Of a stretch of 64,000 nt of DNA, positions 16,805 through 25,769 are shown piece by piece. The DNA is taken from positions 176,747 to 240,746 of the forward strand of contig NZ_JAIVEM010000097.1 of NCBI RefSeq assembly GCF_020404765.1, written 5' to 3'. The notes beneath the pieces are model-generated. The model saw nothing but the letters and a program-made list of their open reading frames with translations, did no database searches and had not been told where the DNA came from. Position numbers and translations under genes: made by a program. The stretch is from Paenibacillus sp. BJ-4. Lineage in GTDB: Bacteria > Bacillota > Bacilli > Paenibacillales > Paenibacillaceae. Numbering within the stretch: the first letter of the stretch is position 1; every line of letters starts with the position of its first letter.

Positions 16805-17600
16805 CAAATATGTAAAGGTGCTCCAGCTTGGCATGCAAAATGAAATGGAATACCGGGCCAATTATTGGCTCCAGATGGCGGGGGTTATGCTGCCGATCAT
16901 GACGCAAATTTTTCTCTGGCTTGCGGTATTCGGCTCTTCGGGACAGGCGAGAGTGCTGGGCTATTCTTTGCCGGAAATGCTGGTCTATGTCGTCATGGCG
17001 GGCGTGACTGGAAAACTGATCGCCACGGGCTTTGAATATGAAATTGCTACAGACATCAAGGAAGGCGGATTGGCCAAATTCATGGTGCAGCCTGTGCATT
17101 ATTTTGCTTACCGTTTTTCCCGATTTATCGGTGGCAAAGCGGTACAATCTGCGGTCGTGCTGCTGGCGGCGGCTATTTTGCTGTTATGTCTCAGTCTGGA
17201 CGGACATATCGGCTTCAGGCTGTCGTATATTCTGCTTTACATATTGGCGTTGCCGGGAGCGCTTGTGCTCAATTTTGTGGTCTATTACGCGCTGAGCGGC
17301 ATAGCCTTTTGGGTGACGGAATCGGCAGGATTATTTTACACGCTGTCGCTTGTCATTTATGTCGCTAGCGGTACCGTGTTCCCGCTGACGATTTTTGGAG
17401 ATGCTTTGGCCCGTCTGTTCAGCTTGCTACCGTTCAGCTACACCGTATTTTTTCCGGTGAACGCGCTAACAGGTAAGCTGACTGTGTTGGAAGCCGCTAA
17501 AGGCATTGGCGCGCAATGGCTCTGGATTGCAGTACTGGCGGCGGTATCGCGCTGGGTGTGGCAGGCTGGGCTCAAACGCTTTGTCTCGGTGGGAGGCTAA
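16794..17600 (+). CDS. ABC-2 permease 1 of the cluster
   Basis: 268-residue membrane protein of the ABC2_membrane_6 type with about six hydrophobic helices. The EYRANYWLQMAGVMLPIM start and DIKEGGLAKFMVQPVHYFAY loop are family-typical. The ATG at 16794 overlaps the end of the ATPase gene by 11 bases. It forms the pore with permease 2. Confidence 0.87.
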   Translation: MRNNKYVKVLQLGMQNEMEYRANYWLQMAGVMLPIMTQIFLWLAVFGSSGQARVLGYSLPEMLVYVVMAGVTGKLIATGFEYEIATDIKEGGLAKFMVQPVHYFAYRFSRFIGGKAVQSAVVLLAAAILLLCLSLDGHIGFRLSYILLYILALPGALVLNFVVYYALSGIAFWVTESAGLFYTLSLVIYVASGTVFPLTIFGDALARLFSLLPFSYTVFFPVNALTGKLTVLEAAKGIGAQWLWIAVLAAVSRWVWQAGLKRFVSVGG

Positions 17601-17601
17601 C

Positions 17602-18414
17602 ATGAAAAATGTTTTCCGAAACGTTGGACGTTACCTCAGGCTGTACTGGAAATTCGTCCAGTTTTCCGTCATGTCACAAATGGAATACCGCATAAACTTT
17701 ATTACTGCGTTTCTGGTTGAAACGGCTTATTTGCTCATCAAGCTGCTGTACGCTTCGGTTCCATACCGGGCCGGGACGGATATTAACGGCTGGACTCCCG
17801 ATGCGGTGCTGCTATATATCGGCGTATTTACGATGATGAGCGGATTTTACAGTGGCTTGTTCTACAGTAATTTTACAAGTCTGCCTGACAAAATCCGTAC
17901 CGGTTCACTGGACGTGCTCATCACCAAGCCGGTGTCGCTGCAATTTATGGTGACACTGCGTCAATTTGAGCTGGGCTACACTGTGCCGAATGTAGTGGGT
18001 GGTGGAATTATGACGGGCATTGGCTGGTATCGGCTTGGTTTGCCATTTGATTTGGAAACCGTGGGAGGCTTCGCTGTGCTGCTTGGATGCGGGGTGCTTA
18101 CGGCCTATTCCGTGTTTTTGCTGCCACAATTGCTGGCCTTTTGGATTATCCGTACGAACGGCGTAACGGAGCTGTCCAACAGCATTTTCGAGACCAACTA
18201 TGTGCCGATGGCCGTGTATAGCAATCTGATTCAGCGTATCGGTTTGTTTGTGCTTCCGGTGTTTGTCATTTGTAATTTTCCACCCATGTTTATCCTCGGC
18301 AAAATGGATATCGGTTTGATCGTATGGGCATTTCTCGCACCTCTCTGGCTGCTGGCGATCATCCGCTTGATATGGCAGTTTGCACTGCGTGATTATACAA
18401 GTGCAAGCCAGTAG
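17602..18414 (+). CDS. ABC-2 permease 2 of the cluster
   Basis: 270-residue membrane protein, a distant paralogue of permease 1 (SQMEYRINFITAFLVETAYL; LPDKIRTGSLDVLITKPVSL). The ATG at 17602 follows GGGAGG and begins 1 base after the previous stop. Heterodimeric permease pairs of this family accompany single ATPases in antibiotic export operons. Confidence 0.87.
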   Translation: MKNVFRNVGRYLRLYWKFVQFSVMSQMEYRINFITAFLVETAYLLIKLLYASVPYRAGTDINGWTPDAVLLYIGVFTMMSGFYSGLFYSNFTSLPDKIRTGSLDVLITKPVSLQFMVTLRQFELGYTVPNVVGGGIMTGIGWYRLGLPFDLETVGGFAVLLGCGVLTAYSVFLLPQLLAFWIIRTNGVTELSNSIFETNYVPMAVYSNLIQRIGLFVLPVFVICNFPPMFILGKMDIGLIVWAFLAPLWLLAIIRLIWQFALRDYTSASQ

Positions 18415-18478
18415 CGCTACCGTCATAGTAGGCTAGTCATAGTAAGCTAATAACGAAGCAAGAAAGGAAGCGAATGAC

Positions 18479-20014
18479 ATGAATGCGATACCGAACCAGC
18501 GTCATTTGTATATGGGAACGTTCGAAGCGGAGGCATACTGGCGGGATGCCCAGTTGGCTTCCCTGCCCGCCCTGCCTGACCGAGCTTCTTCAGCGATTGT
18601 AGCGGCGATGGATGAGCTGTTGTTCAGCTTTTGCCAGCCAGGGGACGCGTTATTGACCCGTTATGCAATGTCACCCGTGCATCGTCAGTATATCGCCGAG
18701 CTGGGCTTTCAACCGGCTGTCAACGAACGGGATTTGACTGACGGAATGGAGCAAGCCGGTGGCAACGTGTCGGCGGCTTCCGTTTTTGAGCTACTGGACA
18801 GCCTCAAGGCCGATGGCGGCGAGGATTTTCCTCAGCTGGAGGGTTGTGTGCTGAGTCCGTTTGCGGGTTTGCCGTATGTGGAGGAGGCTGCCCGTGCCTG
18901 GGGAATCACATTGCATCAGCCACCGCTGGAGACGATTCGCAAGGTAAATGCCAAAACCTATTCCTCTGATCTAAAACGCAGTCTCGGTCTGCGTAACCCG
19001 GGCCATATCGTGACTTCGTTTGCGGATGTAGCTGAGGCGGGGCGTAAGCTGCTGCGGGATGGAAGCTTTTTAATCAAGGATGATTTTGGCGTATCGGGCA
19101 AAGGAAACCTCCACATTACTTCGACGCAAATGCTGGACCGGATCGTATCGTATTTGCGTGAACAGGAGCGTAAAGGCAAACAGGTGCTATTCCTTCTGGA
19201 GCCTTTTTTGGAAAAAGAGCGGGATTTTTCATGCCAATTTTCGATTGGTGATGATGGAAGAGTCGATATCTTATCTGTGCAATGGCTGGCTAACACTCAA
19301 TTTGCCTATCGGGAATCTTTGTCGCCGGATGAGGCTTTTATGGAACGGCTGGAGCGTGAGGGCTATTTTAGCTTAATGCAGGATGTGGGACGGCAGCTGT
19401 ATCAGGATGGATATTACGGTGATGTTTGCATTGACTCCATGACACTCCGTGGCGGGAAGCTGGAGCCCATTATCGAAATTAACGCCCGCAAGTCGATGAG
19501 TTTGATCAAGCATCAGCTCGATAATTTTCTTGCTGCGAAAAACATGCGTGGCACGCTGACGAATTATTCGCTGTCCCATGACGGCAGTCTGTCTTATGAG
19601 GAGCTGCTGGAAGGGTTGAAATGTGAGGGGCTGCTGTTCACAGGTGAACGTGAGGAAGGTGTCATGCCGCTGGGTGCCAATACGTTATATGTGAACACAG
19701 GTGGAAGAGATGGGGAAAACAGAATTGTAGGCCATCCGAGCACACCAAGCAGCAATGCAACCGAACGTGGTGGCCGATCATCTGCCAAGCAGGTTCGCGT
19801 GAGTGGGATGAGTGCCGACCATGGCGGATCGGAAGAGAATGGCGTCGCGAAGCCGGGTCTAAGTGGTAAAACGGAAGCTGCCGGAAGCGAACGGGCACGA
19901 GGAAAAGGTCGTCTTTATTTAGAGCTGGTTGCTGCGGGAGATGAAGAAAAAATGCGTTTGACTACAAAGCTGGAGCGTTTTTTGGCGGAGCATCATTTTA
20001 CAGTGCTGAATTAA
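18479..20014 (+). CDS. ATP-grasp ligase 2 with a disordered insert
   Basis: 511 residues. N-terminal pre-ATP-grasp-like domain (LLFSFCQPGDALLTRYAM), then an ATP-grasp core with VNAKTYSSDLKRSLGL, GSFLIKDDFGVSGKGNLHI (phosphate loop), FLLEPFLEKERDFSCQFSI and LEPIIEINARKSMSLIKHQL (metal site). It is clearly a second, diverged member of the same kind as ligase 1. About 67 residues rich in Gly, Ser, Glu and Arg (near 410-476) interrupt the C-terminus before the final GRLYLELVAAGDEEKMRLTT. The start is ATG at 18479 after GGAAG. It probably activates a different carboxylate from ligase 1 or a second round of the same one. Confidence 0.8.
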   Translation: MNAIPNQRHLYMGTFEAEAYWRDAQLASLPALPDRASSAIVAAMDELLFSFCQPGDALLTRYAMSPVHRQYIAELGFQPAVNERDLTDGMEQAGGNVSAASVFELLDSLKADGGEDFPQLEGCVLSPFAGLPYVEEAARAWGITLHQPPLETIRKVNAKTYSSDLKRSLGLRNPGHIVTSFADVAEAGRKLLRDGSFLIKDDFGVSGKGNLHITSTQMLDRIVSYLREQERKGKQVLFLLEPFLEKERDFSCQFSIGDDGRVDILSVQWLANTQFAYRESLSPDEAFMERLEREGYFSLMQDVGRQLYQDGYYGDVCIDSMTLRGGKLEPIIEINARKSMSLIKHQLDNFLAAKNMRGTLTNYSLSHDGSLSYEELLEGLKCEGLLFTGEREEGVMPLGANTLYVNTGGRDGENRIVGHPSTPSSNATERGGRSSAKQVRVSGMSADHGGSEENGVAKPGLSGKTEAAGSERARGKGRLYLELVAAGDEEKMRLTTKLERFLAEHHFTVLN

Positions 20015-20031
20015 ACGGGAGGCGTATGAGC

Positions 20032-21216
20032 ATGCGTAAGAGTATGGATAAGCTTATGGATCAGCCTATGGATAAATCTATTAAGGTGACGATATTGTGT
20101 TCCGGCTTCGGATTGGGCTTTTATACCCCCGGCTTGTTGTTGCAGGCGGGTCTTCGCAGGCTGGGCGTAGATACGGCAATTCATGTATTTGAAAATGTGC
20201 TGCCGGAATCGGCCCGTCTCAAGGTCGACAAGAGCCGCAAAGCTTATCACGACAACTTTGCTGTAGCCTTAATGTCACAGAAGGTTCCGCAGGATATGCG
20301 CAATTCATTGGATCCCGCTGCGATGGAAGTGCTGCTGAACCAATGGATGGCGGAGGATCGGCGGTTTTTTATATGCTTATCCGGTCATTGGATATATGTA
20401 CTGGAGGAGTATCGCAAGCGAAGAGAGCCGGAGTCGGTGCATGTGGACATTGTATATATGGATTCGACACCTTCTCCTTCCTGGAAAAATCTAGCCAAGC
20501 ATAACCCGCGTTTTGCTGATGGCTGTGGAGAAACGACTTTTTTTGAAAATGACAAGAATAGAGTCAGCCATTATATTGATATCCCGGCAGTAGAGCATAT
20601 CCCTTTTGAAGCACGGCAATCCCGCTTATTCGTACATGGCGGCGGCTGGGGCATGGGCACATACCGTGACAAGATTGGGCAGCTGGAAGAGGCGGGCTGG
20701 GAGCTGGACCTGCTGTTGTATGATCAGGATCAACCGGATGGGCAGCGGGATAGTATACGCTATTTTCGAATGGATCCGCAGTGGAGAACATGGCAGCGAA
20801 ATGAAGCCGGAGAGCATACGTTTCCCCCTTTCGGAGAGGTAAAATCAGGTGAGGAAACGGTGTATCAAGTTGGGCCGGATTACCATAGTATGGTGGACCG
20901 AGCGTGCCATGTCCAAGCCATTGTCAGTAAGCCTGGTGGAGGCAGCCTGACCGATTCGTTCGCTACAGCAACTCCGCTTATTATGCTGGAGCCGTTTGGT
21001 GTGCATGAGAAGCATAATGCGGATCTGTGGGAACGTCTGGGACTAGGTATGCGCTACGAGACATGGATGGAAACCTATGGTGGCAGTTCTAAAGTACTGG
21101 AGGATATGCATCGGAGGATCGTGGAGCTGCGCAGTCGGACGCCGCGCTATGTAGAGTCGTATGTGAATAGCATCCAAATGCAGGCAAGCGCATTGGGAAT
21201 GGAGCAAGGGTCATGA
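20032..21216 (+). CDS. GT-B fold glycosyltransferase-like protein
   Basis: 394 residues. The N-terminus VTILCSGFGLGFYTPGLLLQ is a Rossmann loop; the C-terminal half has VSKPGGGSLTDSFATATPLI followed by MLEPFGVHEKHNADLWERLG, the nucleotide-sugar binding pattern of MurG/GT28-type enzymes. ATG 20032 is nine bases from CGGGAGG; ATG 20026 is too close. The N-terminus has short repeats of the MDK/MDQ type. It probably transfers a sugar to, or within, the cluster product. Family number not certain. Confidence 0.7.
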   Translation: MRKSMDKLMDQPMDKSIKVTILCSGFGLGFYTPGLLLQAGLRRLGVDTAIHVFENVLPESARLKVDKSRKAYHDNFAVALMSQKVPQDMRNSLDPAAMEVLLNQWMAEDRRFFICLSGHWIYVLEEYRKRREPESVHVDIVYMDSTPSPSWKNLAKHNPRFADGCGETTFFENDKNRVSHYIDIPAVEHIPFEARQSRLFVHGGGWGMGTYRDKIGQLEEAGWELDLLLYDQDQPDGQRDSIRYFRMDPQWRTWQRNEAGEHTFPPFGEVKSGEETVYQVGPDYHSMVDRACHVQAIVSKPGGGSLTDSFATATPLIMLEPFGVHEKHNADLWERLGLGMRYETWMETYGGSSKVLEDMHRRIVELRSRTPRYVESYVNSIQMQASALGMEQGS

Positions 21217-22304
21217 ACGTCGCTGCCGCTGCACATGAACCTGCGGTGAGAGATATCCGCTTTGGAATCATTGGCTGCTCCGCCATTGCGCCGCGTGCAT
21301 TGCTGGAGCCGATTGGGCACGTTGCAGGGGCCCGCGTAACCGCGCTGGCGAATCGTACGGTTGCGAAGGCAGGAGAAATGGCGGATCGTTTTGGGGTCAG
21401 TGTCGTCTATCGACATGCCGAGGATTTGCTAAAGGACCCGGACATCGACGCTGTATATATTGCACTTAGCAACGATTTGCATGCCGAGTGGATTGGCAAA
21501 GCACTGCAGGCTCACAAGCACGTGCTGGTGGAAAAACCGTTATGCCTGAGTACGGCGGATCTGATTCCCCTGGCCGCGACTGTTGAGCAGAGCAGTGCCT
21601 ACCTGCTGGAGGGAGTCATGGTACAGCATCACCCTTGGCAGCGTGAGCTGCGAAGGATCGTGGAATCAGGCTGCTACGGTCGTTTACGCTCCATAGCGAC
21701 TAGCCTGTGCATTCCCGCCAAGAATGGGCATGCATTCAATTACAGATCCCGGCCGGAGCAAGGCGGGGGATGTTTTTGGGATTTGGGCGTGTACTGGCTC
21801 CAGTTGCTTCAGGCCGTCGTTGGATTGGAGCAGGCGGAATTCCGCAGTCAATCGGATTTCAATGGTCCCCATGGCTGTGACTGGACATTTCATGCACAGG
21901 CCCACTATCCGGGTGGCTTGGAGGCGTCAGCACTTTTTTCATTTGAGCGGCCTTATCGCTGTGCTCATGTATTGACCTTTGATTCGGCGGTGGTCAGCTT
22001 GCAGGACTGTTTTCGGGCAAATTTGGGCTTTTATAAAATAACACTCAAGACGGAAATGAGGGACATCACGCCGAATATAACAGCTACGGATGCATCGACA
22101 GAGGGACCATCGCATCAGTTGCAATCCAAAATGAAAACCGTTTTCGAGCCTATGAACTATTATGTCAATCAGTTAGAGGCCTTCTGCAGTATCATCCGGG
22201 GTGAAGCGGAGCCGATTCCGTTCCGTGAGGCCGCCGAGCGCGTCAGACTGCTGGCAGCTATTCATGAGGCAGCACGTTCGGGCAAGACGATCTATGCAGG
22301 ATGA
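21213..22304 (+). CDS. Gfo/Idh/MocA-family NAD(P) oxidoreductase
   Basis: 363 residues. The Rossmann N-terminus (FGIIGCSAIAPRALLEPIGH) with a SNDLHAEWIGKALQAHKHVL helix and the catalytic-Lys motif VLVEKPLCL identify the family; the C-terminal substrate domain contains GGGCFWDLGVYWLQLL. The ATGA overlap with the glycosyltransferase gene indicates coupling. Family members oxidise or reduce sugars, inositols and related polyols; an aminocyclitol or sugar substrate would fit this cluster. Confidence 0.88.
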   Translation: MNVAAAAHEPAVRDIRFGIIGCSAIAPRALLEPIGHVAGARVTALANRTVAKAGEMADRFGVSVVYRHAEDLLKDPDIDAVYIALSNDLHAEWIGKALQAHKHVLVEKPLCLSTADLIPLAATVEQSSAYLLEGVMVQHHPWQRELRRIVESGCYGRLRSIATSLCIPAKNGHAFNYRSRPEQGGGCFWDLGVYWLQLLQAVVGLEQAEFRSQSDFNGPHGCDWTFHAQAHYPGGLEASALFSFERPYRCAHVLTFDSAVVSLQDCFRANLGFYKITLKTEMRDITPNITATDASTEGPSHQLQSKMKTVFEPMNYYVNQLEAFCSIIRGEAEPIPFREAAERVRLLAAIHEAARSGKTIYAG

Positions 22305-22392
22305 GTATTTTTGCATAAATCTCAGGAGCGTTGGGAACCGAATGATGCAAAATGCTGAGGATAGAACAGGGAAGAGAGGGGGGATTCAGCAG

Positions 22393-23793
22393 ATGGTTGA
22401 AAAGGACAAGGCCTTGCTGGAGCGTTTCGGTAAGCACCCGACACCATTTTACTATTACGACGGAGACGCGATGTATGCTCATGTCAGTTCGCTACTGGCC
22501 CGGTTGCATCCGGCTGTGCGTGTACATTACGCACTTAAGGCTAACGGTAACGTAGCCTTGGCGGGATTGCTGCGTTCGTTAGGCTGCGGCGTCGAGATCG
22601 CTTCGGCCGGTGAAATGTTCGTCGCGATGGAGGCCGGGTATGCAGCGGAAGACGTGTTGTACGCCGGACCGGGAAAAACGGCAGCCGAGCTGAATGAGGC
22701 GGTAGCCTGCGGAATTGGTTGCATTCATGTCGAATCGGTGCGGGAACTGCGTCTACTGGAGGATATTGCGGCCCAGGCGGGCTTGTTTGTCAGAGCTGCG
22801 GTTCGTATCAATCCCGATAACGATCTGTCGGGGGCGACGATAAAAATGGGCGGTGTTCCCCGTCCCTTTGGTGTCGATGAAGGGCAGCTGGAGCACTTTT
22901 TTGAGGCGCTGGAGGATTGCCCACATGTTTATTTTCAAGGTATCCAGGTATATACAGGTACGCAAATGCTAAAAGCGGATCAGATTCTGGCTTCATTTGC
23001 GAATACGCTGCAGTTGGCAGAACGGGTACAGGCCCGGTATGGGGTTGCCATGCATACGGTAAATTTGGGCGGCGGGTTTGGTGTTCCTTATTTTGCCCAT
23101 GAGCAGCCGCTGGATATGGAACAAGTTATCGACGGACTAAACGCACTCGCGGAGCAGACCCAGTCCCGTATGCCGGGGGTTACGCTGATTATCGAAAGCG
23201 GCAGGTATTTGGTCGCTCAAGCAGGCATGTACGTTTGCCAGGCATTGTATACAAAGGAGTCCAAAGGAGAAAAATTTGTCGTGGCTGATGGCGGCATGAA
23301 TCATTATGCCTCGGCTGCCTTTCGGGGACGCCGCATTCGGGACAACTACCCGGTGCGAATTATGCGCAAGCAAGTGACGGAACGGGAAGTACAGGAAGTG
23401 GGAGCTAACATGCGCATGGAGCAGCGAAACGTTCCTGTTCAGGAGTCCATGGCTTTTGGGCTGCCAGGGGAGGCTGCAAGCCGGATCGGGGAGCATCCGG
23501 TGGAAGCATCACTGGAGCTGGAAACGGTAAGCATTGTTGGCCCGCTCTGCACACCCGAGGATTGTATTGTGAAAAAAGCGCAGCTTCCCCCGATTCAGGA
23601 GGGCGACTATATCGTCTTTCCAAACGCGGGGGCTTATGGATTAAGCTATAGTCCAGTACATTTTCTAGGACATGCTACCCCGGCAGAGCTGCTCGATTTT
23701 CGCGGGGAGATACATGTGATTCGTGAACACGGTGACCGCACGGATTTGCTGCATCATCAGCTTATGATTCCGTTGCCCGAGGATGTGCTGTAA
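22393..23793 (+). CDS. BtrK-like PLP-dependent decarboxylase (fold type III)
   Basis: 466 residues from ATG 22393, nine bases after GAGGGGGG; an upstream open frame adds 64 unlikely residues. The Schiff-base Lys49 lies in VHYALKANGN; GFGVPYF gives the glycine-rich phosphate loop; GPLCTPEDCI (Cys386) and PNAGAYGLSYSPVHFLG complete the site. KMGGVPRPFGVDEGQL is closer to BtrK, which decarboxylates glutamate bound to a carrier protein, than to ordinary LysA. A stretch of about 50 residues before GPLCTPED, rich in Glu and Met, is unusual. It closes the operon. Free diaminopimelate or ornithine decarboxylation is the alternative. Confidence 0.8.
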   Translation: MVEKDKALLERFGKHPTPFYYYDGDAMYAHVSSLLARLHPAVRVHYALKANGNVALAGLLRSLGCGVEIASAGEMFVAMEAGYAAEDVLYAGPGKTAAELNEAVACGIGCIHVESVRELRLLEDIAAQAGLFVRAAVRINPDNDLSGATIKMGGVPRPFGVDEGQLEHFFEALEDCPHVYFQGIQVYTGTQMLKADQILASFANTLQLAERVQARYGVAMHTVNLGGGFGVPYFAHEQPLDMEQVIDGLNALAEQTQSRMPGVTLIIESGRYLVAQAGMYVCQALYTKESKGEKFVVADGGMNHYASAAFRGRRIRDNYPVRIMRKQVTEREVQEVGANMRMEQRNVPVQESMAFGLPGEAASRIGEHPVEASLELETVSIVGPLCTPEDCIVKKAQLPPIQEGDYIVFPNAGAYGLSYSPVHFLGHATPAELLDFRGEIHVIREHGDRTDLLHHQLMIPLPEDVL

Positions 23794-23832
23794 TCAAAGA
23801 TGCGCTGTAACTAAAGATGTGCATAAGCATGC

Positions 23833-23893
23833 AAAAACGCCAAAACCGTGGGGAGTCGATACAAATCGGCTTCCCCTGTTTTGGCGTTTTTTT
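23833..23893 (+). terminator. Terminator of the carrier-protein cluster
   Basis: AAAACGCCAAAAC (23834-23846) pairs with GTTTTGGCGTTTT (23878-23890), with inner GGGGA/TCCCC pairs, followed by a T run. It ends the 12-gene operon 40 bases after the decarboxylase and can also serve the convergent efe operon. Confidence 0.85.
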
Positions 23894-23917
23894 ACGTTGT
23901 AAGCTTTGTCGATTGGA

Positions 23918-25747
23918 TTAGCGCTGCTTGGAGCTGCGCATTTCCTGACGTACGAGCTGCCACACCATAAAAATCAGTACAGCCACTTGTGGGACAAACG
24001 TTTCCCAAGTCGGGTACATTCCGAGCCAGCTAATGGTTGGGAGCGCGGAGTCAGTATGCCCCGAAAGCTTGCCAGCCACTTGAAGCGAATGAATACTTTC
24101 GCCCAAAAATCGGAATACGAGATAGTAAATCAATACAGTGGCAGTCAGGAAAAAGGCGCGAATCGGCAAACGTACGCTGAATTTAATGATTGCAAATGCC
24201 AAGACGACCAGTATAGCCATTGCTGAGCCAATACCGATCAGCAATTGCGAGGTTTCGATGGCTGGAGCCATACCGATATAAAAGATGGCTGTCTCGGCTC
24301 CTTCACGCAAAATCGCGAGCGCTGACACTGCAAATAGCGACCACAGGCTGCCACGCGCCAGCGCATTGCCGACGCTGTTTTCAACAAAGCGGTTCCACGC
24401 AGCAGCGCTGGATTTGCTGTGCAGCCAGCTGCCCACAGTCAGCATGAGCACAACCGCTACCAGCCCGGTGATGCCTTCCAGCAGCTCACGCATGCTGCCT
24501 GAGGCGGCAGCCGCCACCAGCGTGGTGAACAGCACCGCCAAGACACCGCTCAGCACCAGTCCCGTACCGGCGCCTGCCCAGATCCAGCGGCCAGCCACGG
24601 CCTCGCCGCTTTTTTTGGCATACGCCAGCAGAGCTGCAAGCACGAGAATGGCCTCCAAGCCCTCGCGCAGCAAAATCAGAGCGGCATCCCAGGCGGTGTA
24701 GGAACGATTTTCCGTCAACGGACGGAGCCTGTCCAGCATTTGATCGATCGTCTGGATCGCTTTGGCCGTGTCTGGTGGAGAAGACAGGAGATGACCGGAA
24801 GCCTCGGTCATTTCATTTTCAATCGCAGTATATGAAGCTGGATCGGAAATTTGCACATGCCCTTCCACAGAAGGCCACAAAGCGATAAACTGACCTATTT
24901 TGTCAGCCGCTGGCGCTGGCTGATTGGCTACCGTATCCTGCCGTGCGGATTCGAGCAATTGGACTGCATCGGCCAGGGAAGCCGTCGAACCTTTTGTCGT
25001 TCCAGCCGCCGCATTGCCTGCACCAACTCCCTGTCCTGTGTTCACGGATTTGCCCTGACTATAATCGGATAGCAGGGTCGTCAGCTCCTGCATTTCCTTA
25101 AGAGCCTGCGCTTGACGAATCGGCTCGGCTTGCATGGAAATGCGAATGAGACTGATTTTAGTTTCCAGCGCACTGTATACCGAAAAATTGTCCGAACGAA
25201 TCGGCGTTTCCACCTGATACCAGGCTTTTACGATTCGGTCGTAATCCAGCCGGGCAGCCGTCCAGTCGCCTTTTTGCATGGCAGCCAGACTGCCCTTAGC
25301 CATAGGTAGCAGTTTTTCTGCTGCTTTGGCTCCAGCCGGAGCTGGTTGATCTCCTTCGGCAGCAGTCACATACTCATTGACCGAGCGGGCCAGCACGGAT
25401 AGCGCAGCTTTTGCTGACTCCCCGCCGCCACTGGCAAGCGCCTGCTCCGCGTCGGTGAGTGCTTGATCCACAGCTGCGATGTGGGCTGAATCACCGCCAT
25501 TTGTCTTGGCAGTCTCCCACAGGGCACGGAATTGTTTAAGATCCTTGGAGGCTTCTGCCCATTGGGCTTGTCCCGCTTCCACCAGCGCTCCGCCCACCAC
25601 AGGCATCAGCTGATCGTTGGAGACAGCTTTGGCATCTGCTTGTGCCAAAGCAACCGCTCCCGAATCGGATATGAACGGAGTCACTGTCAGCAGCAGAGCT
25701 GCCAGCAGAAACACCCATCCCAAGCTTTTATTGCGCCGCTTCATCAT
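23918..25747 (-). CDS. efeU: FTR1-family iron permease EfeU
   Basis: 609 residues. Signal-like N-terminus (LGWVFLLAALLLTVTPFISD), a long outside region of about 330 residues, then seven transmembrane helices. Both FTR1 iron motifs are present: ILLREGLEAILVLAALL and ALAILREGAETAIFYIG. The start is ATG 25747, or the adjacent ATG 25744, after AAGGGG. It is last in efeO-efeB-efeU. It moves Fe(III) produced by EfeB across the membrane. The large outside domain is longer than in E. coli EfeU but common in Gram-positive forms. Confidence 0.92.
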   Translation of the reverse strand: MMKRRNKSLGWVFLLAALLLTVTPFISDSGAVALAQADAKAVSNDQLMPVVGGALVEAGQAQWAEASKDLKQFRALWETAKTNGGDSAHIAAVDQALTDAEQALASGGGESAKAALSVLARSVNEYVTAAEGDQPAPAGAKAAEKLLPMAKGSLAAMQKGDWTAARLDYDRIVKAWYQVETPIRSDNFSVYSALETKISLIRISMQAEPIRQAQALKEMQELTTLLSDYSQGKSVNTGQGVGAGNAAAGTTKGSTASLADAVQLLESARQDTVANQPAPAADKIGQFIALWPSVEGHVQISDPASYTAIENEMTEASGHLLSSPPDTAKAIQTIDQMLDRLRPLTENRSYTAWDAALILLREGLEAILVLAALLAYAKKSGEAVAGRWIWAGAGTGLVLSGVLAVLFTTLVAAAASGSMRELLEGITGLVAVVLMLTVGSWLHSKSSAAAWNRFVENSVGNALARGSLWSLFAVSALAILREGAETAIFYIGMAPAIETSQLLIGIGSAMAILVVLAFAIIKFSVRLPIRAFFLTATVLIYYLVFRFLGESIHSLQVAGKLSGHTDSALPTISWLGMYPTWETFVPQVAVLIFMVWQLVRQEMRSSKQR

Positions 25748-25769
25748 AAATCCCCTTCCTTGCCTGCTG

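Noticed and set aside
22201..22392. N-terminal extension of the decarboxylase by 64 codons
   Set aside because: It lies mostly in another frame of the oxidoreductase gene and has shadow-like composition; ATG 22393 has the correct site.
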